Shown piece after piece: positions 26,224-37,300 of a stretch of 64,000 nt of DNA (position 1 is the stretch's first letter; each line of letters begins with the position of its first letter). Both the position numbers and the translations under genes were made by a program. The stretch covers positions 186,001 through 250,000 of the forward strand of contig CBDCFF010000034.1 of assembly GCA_965216225.1 (NCBI GenBank), read 5' to 3'. The notes beneath the pieces are model-generated. The model did no database searches. It was not told where the DNA came from and saw only the letters and a program-made list of their open reading frames with translations. Source of the DNA: 3107 sp965216225. GTDB lineage: Bacteria > Pseudomonadota > Alphaproteobacteria > Rhodobacterales > Rhodobacteraceae.

Positions 26224-27906
26224 ATGGCAGACCTTCGGCAGACTGACGAACCGTATGCGCTGCGCCATCCGGGCGGGTGCCGGATTTCGCGCCTGAACCC
26301 GTGGTCCATCGGCGCCCTGGCCATCGCGGCGCTGGCGATCTGCCCGATCCTGTCCGTCGTCTGGATCGCCTTTCATCCGGTGGAAAATATCTGGCCGCAC
26401 CTGATTGCGACGACGCTGCCGAGATACGTGACCAACACGCTGATCCTGATGATTGCCGTCGGGGCGCTGTCGGCGGCGGTGGGGACCGGGGCGGCCTGGC
26501 TTTTGACCATGTACCGGTTTCCGGGATCGCGCTGGCTGGAATGGCTGTTGCTTTTGCCATTGGCGGTTCCGGCCTATGTGGGCGCTTACGCGCTGGTGGA
26601 TTTCCTGGAATACGCAGGGCCCGTGCAGACCGCGATGAGAGAGGTTTTCGGCTGGCAGGATTCCCGCGACTACTGGTTTCCGCAGATTCGATCCCGCGGT
26701 GCGGCGGTGATTGTGCTTGCAAGCGCGCTTTTTCCCTATGTCTATCTTCTGGCCCGCGCCGCGTTTCGCGAACACTCCGGCGCCAGTTATGAGGTCGCGC
26801 AGGCGCTGGGAAGCGGTCCGGTGGCGCGGTTTCTTCGGGTCGGGCTGCCGCTTGCGCGTCCGGCCATCGCGGTGGGTACGGCGGTGGTGATGATGGAAAC
26901 CGTGGCGGATTTCGGAACGGTGGAATTCTTTGCCGTGCAGACCCTGACCACAGGGATTTCCACCACTTGGCTTGAAACCGGAAATATCGGCGGGGCGGCG
27001 CAGATCGCAGGCGTGGTGCTGCTGCTGGTTCTTCTTCTGGTCGGGCTGGAAAAATCCGGTCGCCGCAGGAACCGCTATTTCAACGCTTCCCGGCACACGC
27101 GCCCGACGCAGGCAATCGTGCTGAACGGCTGGCGGGGCTGGCTGGCCTGTGTTCTTTGCGCCACTCCTTTTGCAAGCGGTTTTGTCCTGCCGGTTTCGGT
27201 CATAGGATCCCATGCGCTGCCCGGAGCCGAACAGTGGCTTGCCCCGGACCTTCTGCAATCTCTTTTCAATACGGTCTGGATTGGCGGGATGGCGGCGCTT
27301 GTGACGGTATGCGCCGCCCTGTTCATGGTTTACGGAGCGCGCATGACCGGTCGGAAGCTGCCGGGTTTTCTGTTGCCTGCCGCGACGATTGGCTATGCAG
27401 CGCCCGGCGCGGTCCTGGCCGTTGGCATATTGCTGCCTCTGGCCGCCCTCGATCACTGGATCGCGGATGGCGTTCTGTTGCTGACGGGCGTTGATCCCGG
27501 CCTGTTGCTTACCGGTTCGGTCGCTGCGCTGGTCTACGCTTATGCTGTCAGGTTCTTTGCAATCGCCCAGGGGGCAACGGATGCGGCGCTGGGCCGGATT
27601 TCCCCGAGTCTGCCGATGGCGGCGCGTTCACTGGGCCGCACCGAAGGCGGCGTTCTGAGGGAGGTACATGCGCCGCTGATCCGGGGGAGCGCGGCGACGG
27701 CACTGCTCCTCGTTTTCGTGGATTGCACGAAGGAACTGCCTGCAACCCTGCTGCTGCGCCCGTTCAATTTCAATACCCTGTCAACGCGGGTGTATGAGGA
27801 AGCATCGCTTGAAAACCTTGCAGCGGCGGCGCCTGCGGCGGTGATGATAATAGCTGTGGGGCTATGTGCCGTTCTGATACTGGCCCGTTCGGGGCGACGA
27901 CTTTGA
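26224..27906 (+). CDS. Iron(III)-type ABC transporter permease (two fused halves)
   Basis: This 560-residue inner-membrane protein has about twelve helices and two permease domains. The first EAA-like coupling loop reads YEVAQALGSGPVARFLRVGLPLARPAIA (residues about 190-215) and the second AARSLGRTEGGVLREVHAPLIRGS (about 460-485). This layout is that of FbpB/SfuB-type ferric iron permeases and thiamine-type relatives. No ATPase or binding-protein gene is adjacent, so its partners are encoded elsewhere. The start at 26224 lacks a strong ribosome-binding site; it lies 95 bp from the divergent hypothetical gene. Confidence 0.88.
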   Translation: MADLRQTDEPYALRHPGGCRISRLNPWSIGALAIAALAICPILSVVWIAFHPVENIWPHLIATTLPRYVTNTLILMIAVGALSAAVGTGAAWLLTMYRFPGSRWLEWLLLLPLAVPAYVGAYALVDFLEYAGPVQTAMREVFGWQDSRDYWFPQIRSRGAAVIVLASALFPYVYLLARAAFREHSGASYEVAQALGSGPVARFLRVGLPLARPAIAVGTAVVMMETVADFGTVEFFAVQTLTTGISTTWLETGNIGGAAQIAGVVLLLVLLLVGLEKSGRRRNRYFNASRHTRPTQAIVLNGWRGWLACVLCATPFASGFVLPVSVIGSHALPGAEQWLAPDLLQSLFNTVWIGGMAALVTVCAALFMVYGARMTGRKLPGFLLPAATIGYAAPGAVLAVGILLPLAALDHWIADGVLLLTGVDPGLLLTGSVAALVYAYAVRFFAIAQGATDAALGRISPSLPMAARSLGRTEGGVLREVHAPLIRGSAATALLLVFVDCTKELPATLLLRPFNFNTLSTRVYEEASLENLAAAAPAAVMIIAVGLCAVLILARSGRRL

Positions 27907-27962
27907 ATTTCCACGATCCGCTACTTGCGTTGCCCCCGACAACGACGTAAGCCCCCGGCGAC

Positions 27963-28038
27963 GCCCCTGTAGCTCAGCTGGTAGAGCAGCTGATTTGTAA
28001 TCAGCAGGTCCGCGGTTCGAGTCCGTGTGGGGGCACCA
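27963..28038 (+). tRNA. tRNA-Thr (anticodon TGT)
   Basis: A 76-base cloverleaf with encoded CCA. The acceptor GCCCCTG pairs with TGGGGGC (two G-U pairs), the D-loop contains AGCTGGTAGAG, and the anticodon stem GCTGA/TCAGC encloses loop TTTGTAA with TGT at positions 34-36. The T-arm contains GGTTCGAGTCC. It lies between the permease gene and an IS630 fragment. Confidence 0.96.
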
Positions 28039-28129
28039 TCCTGTTTCTGATTCCCTCAGCCTTGCGATGCTGTCGGCTTGCCGGGGCCGGGGTATTGCCG
28101 GATTGCCGTTTCGGGTCCGCTAGAGTCCT

Positions 28130-28669
28130 TCACATTTTGACTGAAGCATAGCCTGTGTTTTCGAGGTAGTTTTGGCATTCCTGTTGTGTGATTGATCCGA
28201 CGAGGCGTCCAACGTATCGCCAGGCCTCTTCACTGGTTCGTTTCCGAGCCATCCGCATCCAGTGTTTGATCTTGGCGAATGTCTGCTCGATCGGGTTCAG
28301 GTCTGGCGAGTATGGTGGCAGGAACCACACCCGCGCGCCTGCCGCCTTGATGGCATCGCGCACGGCTTTCGATTTATGGCAGCCGAGGTTGTCCATGATG
28401 ACGATATCGCCGGGCTTCAGTGCAGGGACAAGCAGTTGATCGATATAGGCACGGAAGGACTGCCCGTTGATCGGGCCGTCAAAGACACAGGGCGCCGTCA
28501 ATTGATCGCAGCGCAAGGCAGCAATGAACGTCATGGTGTTCCAGTGGCCATGGGGCGCAAAGCCGTGCAGGCGTTTGCCTTTTGGTCCCCAGCCGCGCAG
28601 CGGAGCCATGTTGGTCTTGATCCAGGTTTCATCAATGAAGACCAGCTTGCGCGGATCGAGTTGACGCAT
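28130..28669 (-). mobile_element. IS630-family transposase, C-terminal fragment
   Basis: The frame encodes the DDE catalytic half of an IS630 transposase: VFIDETW (first Asp), IVIMDNLGCHKSKAVR (second Asp) and WFLPPYSPDLNPIEQ (Glu). The N-terminal helix-turn-helix half is missing. Immediately upstream on the same strand a glycosyltransferase-like gene is cut off, so the element inserted there and both lost DNA at the junction near 28670. Confidence 0.85.
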
Positions 28670-28675
28670 GACCCC

Positions 28676-29426
28676 CTTCCAGCGCTTTCGCCGTCCGGAA
28701 AGAGCAGACCGCCGCAGTCAGATTGTGATGCCACGGACAGGCATAGGTGTTGTATTCCTCAATGTTGAAGGTGTGATCGGCCCGCAACTCCAGACCCGGC
28801 GCCGCCCTGAACAGGGCGATGCGATCAATCTTTCGCTTTTCTTCCGGCACGTGCTCCTCGAACCGCCAGCGGATGCCTCCGAAAAAGTCGAGTTGCCGGT
28901 CCCTGGGATGGCCGTGATTGTCGGGATCCTTCCGGGCAAGCGCGTAATATCCCGCCTTGTCCAGATGCGCCTTGTCCAGCGAAACCGCATTCGGGTGACG
29001 GGCAAGATCAGCGGCATAAAGATCCACCACATAGGCCAGCATCGCATTGCGCCGCTCCTCGGCATGAAAGCGCAGCATTTCACCGACGCTGCGATGTTCC
29101 ATGAACGGATAGAACAGGTATTCGGAATTATAGCAGTAATACAGCCACAGGCCCGGTGCGGCGGTTATGATCCGGTTGATCGCGTCCTGCACGGCGGCCT
29201 CCTGCAACACCTCGTGCGTGATGAGATGCACATTCTCCGCAGTGCCGGCCTTTATGCCGAAACCCGCTGGCGCAAGCATCAGGACGGATGCGAAGCCAAG
29301 GCCGCAATGGTGATCCAGCGTGCTCTGGACCTCGGCGCGATCCTCGACAAAGATCATCGCGACCGGCCCTGCGGCCAGCGCCGTCATTCCCCTGGCCAGA
29401 AACTCTTCCAGACTTGCGAATGTCAT
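28676..29426 (-). pseudogene. Glycosyltransferase-family-2-like protein, C-terminus lost at IS630
   Basis: About 250 residues are intact from the ATG at 29426: MTFASLEEFLARGMTALAAGPVAMIF, APGLWLYYCYNSEYLFYPF near residue 105, ERQLDFFGG-like RDRQLDFFGGIRWRFEEH near residue 185 and EEYNTYACPWHHNLTAAVCSFRTAKAL. I recall this as an uncharacterised glycosyltransferase-like family found near miaB in Rhodobacterales. The frame then enters IS630 sequence, and the expected remainder (some 50-60 residues) is not found on the other side. It is divergent from miaB. Confidence 0.65.
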
Positions 29427-29563
29427 CCGTGCCCCTCGCGCGCCCCGGTCATTTTGCCCGATCTGTACGCAGGGCCGGTTAATTTCACCCTATCGCGCGC
29501 GTTGCGGGCGGTGCCGGAAACCTGTAGGACAGCCCCCTGAACAGGAATCCGGGAACCCGCGCC

Positions 29564-30886
29564 ATGACCGAAGCAAGGAAGCTCTTCATCAGAACCTACG
29601 GCTGCCAGATGAATGTCTATGATTCCGAGCGCATGGCAGAGGTGCTGGGGGCCGAAGGCTATGTGACGACCGACACCCCCGATGACGCCGACATGATCCT
29701 GCTGAACACCTGCCATATCCGGGAAAAGGCGGCTGAGAAGGTCTATTCGGAACTGGGCCGCTACAAGGGGCTGAAAGCCGCCAGGCCCGATCTGCGCATC
29801 GCGGTGGCAGGCTGTGTCGCCCAGGCCGAAGGGGCAGAGATCATGCGCCGCCAGCCGATGGTCGATCTGGTGGTGGGTCCGCAGACCTATCACCGCCTGC
29901 CCGACCTGATGAAGCGGGTAAATGCGGGGCAGAAGGCGTGCGACACCGAGTTCCCGGAAGAAGACAAGTTCGACCACCTGAAATCCCGCCCGGGGGCCAG
30001 ACGCGGCCCCACCGCCTTTCTGACCGTGCAGGAAGGCTGCGACAGATTCTGCGCCTTCTGCGTCGTGCCCTATACGCGGGGGGCAGAGGTCAGCCGCCCG
30101 CCCGGACGCATTCTGGACGAGGCGCGCGGGCTGGTTGAGCGTGGCGTGCGGGAAATCACCCTCCTCGGTCAGAACGTCAATGCCTATCACGGGGCCGGAC
30201 CGGATGGCGACTGGCCGCTGGCAAGGCTGATCCGGGCCCTGCACGACATCGACGGGCTGGAGCGCATCCGCTTCACCACCTCGCACCCCAATGACATGGA
30301 CGACGATCTGATCGCCGCCCATGGCGAATGCGAAAAGCTGATGCCGCATCTGCATCTGCCGGTGCAGTCGGGGTCCGACAGGATTCTGAAACGCATGAAT
30401 CGCGGCCACACGGCAGAGGGCTATCTGCGCCTGGTCGAACGCATCCGCGCGGCGCGCCCCGACATCCTGATGTCGGGGGATTTCATCGTGGGTTTCCCCG
30501 AAGAAACCGAACAGGACTTTCAGGCCACGATGGACCTGATTGCCGAGGTCCGTTACGGTCAGGGGTTTTCCTTCAGATACTCCCCCCGGCCCGGCACCCC
30601 GGCGGCGGAACGCGCGATGGTGGCCGAGGCCGAGGCATCGGACCGTCTGCAACGCCTGCAAGCCCTGATCACCCGGCAGCAGCGCGGGATTCAGGACGAA
30701 ATGGTCGGGCGCGGGGTCTCTGTCCTGTTCGAGAAACCCGGCCGCCAGCCCGGCCAGATGGCCGGCAAGTCCGAATATCTGCACGCCGTCCATGTGGCGG
30801 ATGCCGATGTCGTGGCCGGGGACATCCGCAAGGTGAGGATTGTCGGAAGCCGGCCGAACTCCCTGACCGGGCAATGCGTCGCGTGA
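29564..30886 (+). CDS. miaB: tRNA-2-methylthio-N6-dimethylallyladenosine synthase
   Basis: This radical-SAM methylthiotransferase modifies A37 of tRNAs reading UNN codons. The 440 residues contain the N-terminal UPF0004 domain (LFIRTYGCQMNVYDSERM, with Cys also in NTCHIREKA and AGCVAQAEG). The radical-SAM cluster EGCDRFCAFCVVPYTRG (C-x3-C-x2-C) follows near residue 155, then HLPVQSGSDRILKRMNRGH and GDFIVGFPEETEQDF. The C-terminal TRAM domain includes GRGVSVLFEKPGR. Length and all cluster ligands are normal. Confidence 0.97.
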   Translation: MTEARKLFIRTYGCQMNVYDSERMAEVLGAEGYVTTDTPDDADMILLNTCHIREKAAEKVYSELGRYKGLKAARPDLRIAVAGCVAQAEGAEIMRRQPMVDLVVGPQTYHRLPDLMKRVNAGQKACDTEFPEEDKFDHLKSRPGARRGPTAFLTVQEGCDRFCAFCVVPYTRGAEVSRPPGRILDEARGLVERGVREITLLGQNVNAYHGAGPDGDWPLARLIRALHDIDGLERIRFTTSHPNDMDDDLIAAHGECEKLMPHLHLPVQSGSDRILKRMNRGHTAEGYLRLVERIRAARPDILMSGDFIVGFPEETEQDFQATMDLIAEVRYGQGFSFRYSPRPGTPAAERAMVAEAEASDRLQRLQALITRQQRGIQDEMVGRGVSVLFEKPGRQPGQMAGKSEYLHAVHVADADVVAGDIRKVRIVGSRPNSLTGQCVA

Positions 30887-31326
30887 CCCCCGCGACCTGA
30901 GGGCAGAGCGCATCCATCTTCAACCCACGGCTGTGATCCCCGGTGGCGGGATGTTCAGCACCGTCATGGCTTCCTTCGGGCCAACCCGCGACGCTTCGCC
31001 AATGCAATGCGCTTGACGCAAGGTCACATTCCGACCACCTCTGCCCGGCGCGGACAAAGGCCGGTTTCGCATCACATGATTGTGATTCCGGGATCGGGAA
31101 TCCGGGTGTAATACAAGCAGAAGGGGAGGCGCAATTTTATTGCGTCTGCCGTGAAGGTTGGCTTTTGGCCAGCGAGCGCGTTCAGCGATTTGTGTGGGGT
31201 TGAAGCGTCGTGTGACGTACAATCGGAACGCCACATAAGCCCGGCCATATTGGTTCGGGTTCCGACAGGAAACGAAGAATCCGCAACCGTTACGGTACAG
31301 TCGGCGGTGAGTGTAAAAGGTCTGAA
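30887..31326. other. Intergenic region before the giant autotransporter
   Basis: A 440-bp gap without a convincing gene on either strand. Composition shifts to moderate GC in its second half, which probably contains the autotransporter promoter. No clear terminator for miaB, repeat or operator was recognised. Confidence 0.5.
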
Positions 31327-34300
31327 ATGTATCATTTGGTGAAGATTTTATTCGAGTCCGTCGGATCATCTGACACCCCTTCCAGGCTTCCCCGGCGCGG
31401 TGGCGCATGGGCCGCAGGGCTGCTGGCGGGTCTCGGCATCCTGATCGGCTCTGCGGCAGAGGCGCAGGACCGGTCCAACGATGCAATGCTGTCCGCCCTG
31501 ACGATCACCGACAGCCATGGCCCGGTGACGCTCTCGCCGCCATTCGACCCCGCGACCGCCAGCTACACCGCCCAGGTGGCGCATGACGTGGAAACGGTGA
31601 CGGTCGCCGCCACGCCCGGCCATGACGGGGCGGGCGTTGTCCTCTTCCCCGCCGACAGCGACCCGGCCAACGGGCATCAGGTGGCGATGGGCACGGAGGG
31701 CGGGACCGTGACGCTGACGGCGACGGTCACGGCGGAGGATGGCCAGGCCATCGAAACCTACATGATCGGAATCACCCGGACGCCGCTGGGCGTCTGCGAC
31801 CGCACGGCTCAGGTGGCAGACGCGATCCTCGGAAAATTGAACGGCGTTTCCGCCTGCGCGGATGTCACGACCGACCACCTTGGAAACATCACTGGCGGAC
31901 TCGATGTTGGGGAGGTGGACCTCACGGCGCTTCTTCCGGGGGATTTCAACGGGCTGACATCGCTGAATCTGAGGCAAAACGCCCTGACATCGCTGCCTGC
32001 GGGCGTGTTCGACGAAACGACGTTGCTGGGCACGCTGATCCTTCAGGATAACCAGCTGGAGTCGCTGCCCGAGGGCGTTTTCGACACCTTGACGAAGATG
32101 GGTTTTCTGGTCCTTTCCAGCAACCGACTGGAGTCGCTGCCTGCGGGCGTGTTCGACAATTCGACGAAGCTGACGGCTGTGTATCTGAACGACAATCAAC
32201 TGATGTCGCTGCCCGACAGGGTGTTCGAGAAGCTGACGGGGGGGGTAGAGGTGTACTTGGGCGACAATCCCGGCCTGGCGACCTTCACCAGGCCCGAGGC
32301 CACGGCCGTCGCGACCCCGGCGACGATCTCTGACGCGGCGGGCAACAGCGTGACCCTTGACGGCGAACTCGGCAATCCCGACACCAACCCCTGGGGCATG
32401 AACGTCATCCATTCATGGGAACTGACCGATCCGGCGAGCGGGCTGACAGTCACCTACGATCCCGATGACGACAGCCCGATGACAACGGCCACTGTGACAG
32501 AGGCGCTGACGAATATCGACACACTGACCTTCACCCTCACCGTAAGGGGGGCTGGCGATCCACAGCTTGTCAACGCCACCGTGGACGAGGTGGACATCCT
32601 GGTCTCCACCGTCGAAGCGACACTGCACAGTCTGGCGCTTGCCGACAGCAACGGCGGCCCGGTGACGCTTTCGCCGGGATTCGCCGACGCGACCACCAGC
32701 TATGTCGCCGAGGTGAAGCTGGGCGTGGACGAGGTGACGTTCACCGCCGAGGCATCCCATATCGCGGCAAGCATTGCCTTCGCCGATGGTGACGGCAACC
32801 TGCTGACCGACCACGACGACATGACTGACGGGTTTCAGGTGGCGTTCCCGGACGGGACCGGCGCCACGACGGTGAAGATGACGGTCACACAGGCGACGAG
32901 CGTGACCAAGATCTATGAGGTCATGCTCTACCGAGAGCCGTTCCTGCGATTTGCCGAGACCCAGGTCACCGTCACCGAGAGTGCGGACACGGATGCGGTG
33001 ACGCTGACGGTGGAACTTGTGGATTCCAGCCCGCCATCCCACCCGCGCACACGGACCGTTAGCGCGCTTTGGGGAACGCAGGCGTCCGACATTTCGCCCA
33101 TGGCGGAGCAGGGTAAGGATTATTTCTCTCAAACCGGCACGGCGGTTTTCGTGCCGGGCGTGACCAGCAGTGAGTTCCGCATCGCGGTGAGCAATGACGA
33201 TATTCATGAAAGACCGGGTGCTCCGGAACATTTCAGGGTTCGTCTTGCGCCGCCCTCCGGGGGGGCGGTTCTGCCCGATCCCGACTATTTTGTGACCATC
33301 CGTATCGAGGACGATGATGCGCCGGCGGCCTCCGTCGCGCCGGTCACGGTCAACGAGGGCGACGGCGTCATGACGCTCCTGCTGGAACTCGGCAACCCGA
33401 GCGATCAGGCGATCACATATACCTTCGACCCCCTTGGCATACCGGGCACGGCAATGGCGGGGACTGACTACACCGTGCCAACGCCGGCGCCGTCCGTCAC
33501 GTTTCCGGCGTGCCCGACGGGCATGGGATGCACGTTGCAGGCGACGGTGGACATTCCCGTCAGCGATGACACCGTGGCGGAGGATGACAGGACGATTGTC
33601 CTGCACTGGGATGTGGAGCGCATTGGTGGTGTCCTCCCCGTCGCGCCGGGGTCCGAGCGTATCACCTTCACCGGCGTCATCGTTGACGACGACCCGCCCC
33701 CGCAGGTGACGGGGGTCATGGTCACGGAGGGCGATGCGCAGTTGACGGCAGAGTGGGCCGCGGCGGATTTCGCCGACGGCTACAAGGTGCAATGGAAATC
33801 CGCCGGGCAGAGTTTCGCCAACGCCGCCACCGATGGCCGGGAGGTGGTGATCGGCGATGGCGCGACGATCTCTCACATCATCCCCGATCTGACCAACGAC
33901 ACCGAATACGACGTGCAGGGGATCGCCCACCCGGACCCTTACAGGCGGCGCACAGGTGGCGAGCGCCGCCTCCGCTCCCCCGGTGTCCGGCACGCCCGCG
34001 GGGTGGCGGCGGAGATTGCCACGCTGAACAAGCTGACGCTCGTGGTGCTCGATGGTGACGCGGTGGCGCTGTCGCCCGCATTCGTGCCCGACAGCGACAG
34101 CGACCTGACCTATACCGCCGGGGTGGCGGATGACGTGGCAACGGTGACGGCCGCCGCCATGCCCACCGACAACACGGCGAGCGTCGCGTTCTCGCCTCCC
34201 GACAGTTCAACGAGAAGAGGCCATCAGGTTGCGTTGGGGGCGGTGGGCGAAACCGTGGCGCTGACGGCGACGGTGACGACGGCGAATGGCAGCACCCTGG

Positions 34301-37300
34301 TCTACACGATCAATATCACCCCTATGCCGCAGGTGAGTTTCGACCCACCTTTCGACATTGTTGATGAAGATGTCGCGACCGGCAAGGCGGTGCTGGCGGT
34401 GATCCTCTCCTCCGCCAGCGAACAGACAGTGACCGTGGAATATGCAACGAGGCAAGATTCCCCGGCGCTTGCGGCCCCACTCGAACCGGCGCTTGAGGGT
34501 GTGGACTATACGGCGGTCTCCGACGTGCTGACCTTCATGCCGGGCCAGACCCGCCGGATGATCGAGATCCCGGTGACAGACGACAATATCCATGAAAGCG
34601 CGTCTGCGCCGAATGAGCGGTTCAGTGTCGAACTCTCGAACCCCCAGGGCGCAACGCTGCCGGCCGGTTCCGGCTCTCCCGCCGTTCATTCCGCGAATGT
34701 CTTCATTGGGGACAATGAAACCCCGCCGGGGGTATCCGCCGCGCGCGTCACGGTCGATGAGGGCGACGGCGTCATGACGCTCACGCTGGAACTCGGCGCG
34801 CCGAGCGACCGGGCGATCACATATGCGCTCGACCCCCTCAACATATCGGGCACGGCGACACCGGGGGCTGACTACACCGTGCCGACGCCCGCGCCATCCA
34901 CCACGTTTCCGGCGTGCCCGACGGGCACGGGATGCACGTTGCAGGCAACGGTGGACATTCCCATCGTCAATGACACCGTGGCGGAGGGTGACGAGAGGAT
35001 GAGGTTGAGGCTCGCTGTCGTCAAACCATCCGACACCACGCCCGTCGCGACCGGGTCCGAGCGTATCGGCTTTACCGGCATCATCGTTGACGACGACGCG
35101 CCCGGCCCGGTGACGGGGGTAACGGTCATGCCCGGCAATGCGCAATTGACGGTGAACTGGGATGCGCTGACCCATGCCGACGGCTACAGGGTGCAGTGGG
35201 TTCCCGCCGCGTCGATGTTCGGCGATGCGGGCGTGGTCATTCAGGAGGCGGCGGTCGAAGGCGACGCGGCGACCTCTTACACCATTACCGGGCTGACCAA
35301 CGGCGCCGGATACAGGCTGCGGGTGATCGCCACCCGGAACGTCACCATCGCCGGCGCCGCCACCGTCGCCGACGGCACGCCCTCCGCCGAGGAAACCGAC
35401 GCGCCGATTGCGCCCTCGGATGTTGCCACGCTGAGCGCGCTGACGCTGGTGACGCCTGATGGTGGCGCGGTGGCGCTGTCGCCCGCATTCGTGCCCGACA
35501 GCGACAGCGACCTGACCTATACCGCCGGGGTGGCGGATGGCGTGGCAACGGTGACGGTCGCCGCCACGCCCAGCGATGACCGGGCGGGTGTTGTCTTCTC
35601 TCCCGCCGACAGCGACGGCAACCCGGCCAACGGGCATCAGGTGGCGGTGGCGGCGGCGGTCGGGGAATCCGGCACGCTGACGGCAACGGTCACGGCGGAG
35701 GATGGCGACACCGAACGGGAATACACGGTCACGATCAGCCGCCTGCCGCTGCTGGAGTTTTCTGCCGCCGGGTATGTGGTGGGCGAGGATGACGGGGCGG
35801 TGGAGTTTGCCGTGACCCTCACCCCCGCGAGCAGGGAAACGGTCACCGTGACGTATGCAACCGGAGACGACACGGGAAGATTACCGCGATTCAGCGCGAC
35901 TGCGGATGTGGATTATACGGCGGTTTCCGGCGGCACGCTGACCTTTGCGCCGGGCGACACCGAAATGAAAATCACCGTCACACTGCTTGACGACGAAATT
36001 TATGAAGGCGATTCCGAAATACTGTATGATGAATCGTTCGGGCTTTATCTCACGGATCCCGCAGGGGCGGTTCTGCCCGACGGTTTGCCCGAAGGTTTTG
36101 CGCGTGTCAGCATTCATGACGACGATCCGGCGCCGATGGCGTCGATGTCCGTCACGCCCGATCCGCTGGTGGTGGATGAGGGCGGTGCCATGCAGTTCAC
36201 GCTCGCGCTCGACCGCGAGAGCAGCCTGCCGATCACCTACAATCCCGCAACCTCCGGCACGGCGACGCGCGGGGATGATTACACCCTCCCGGAACCGGCA
36301 TCAATAACGGTTCCACCGGGCGCGCTGACGGTGACGTATGACATTGCCATCACCGACGACCGGCAGCCGGAGCCCGATGAAACCATCGGAATGACATGGA
36401 ACCGCAGCATTGGCGGCCTCGCAACGCCCCGGTCTTTCACCCTTGTCACCGGCGCCATCGAAGACGACGACCCGCTGGGCCAAGTGATGAATGTGAGCGT
36501 CGAGTCGGGCGACAGGGAACTGGAAGTGTACTGGACGAGTGTTGATTTCGCCACCGGATACAAGGTGCAGTGGAAGTCCGGCGCCGAGGGTTTCAACAAT
36601 AACCGCGAGGCGGTGATCGACGACGGCGCGGCGACCTCTCACACCATTACCGGGCTGACCAACGGCACCACATACACCGTGCGGGTGATCGCCACCCTGT
36701 CCGGCGCGGCTGACGGCGCGCCTTCCGCCGATCGCACCGGCGAGGCGGGCAACATCGCGCCGGTGTTCACGGACGGCACGAGCGCGACCCGGAGCATCGC
36801 CGGTACGGCTGACGGCGCAACCGAGCAGACCGCGCGCGATGTCGGCGAGCCGGTCGCGGCGACCGATGCCGACATCGGCGACACCCTGACCTACTCTCTG
36901 GTGGAGAGCGCCGCCTCGGCAAATTTCGACATCGACGCGATGAACGGGCAGATACGGACCGAGGTGGGCGAGAGCTACAACCCGGGGTCGAACCTGGTGG
37001 TGATCATAGTCTCCGACGGCAAAGGCGGCACCGACGCGATCCCGGTCATCATCAACGTCATCGACAGCGACGCGGTGCCGCCCGCCCCGGCGGCGCCGGT
37101 GGTGACGGCGGTTTCGGGGAGCGCGAACAGCCTGAATGCGGGCTGGAACGCGCCGGACAACGCGAACCGCCTGCCGATCTCCGGCTACGACCTGCGCTAC
37201 CGGGCGGGCAGCAGCGAACCGTGGATCGACGGCCCCGAGGATGTGACGAGCACGAGCACGAGAATCGCGGGTCTGACGGCGGCGACGGAATATCAGGTGC

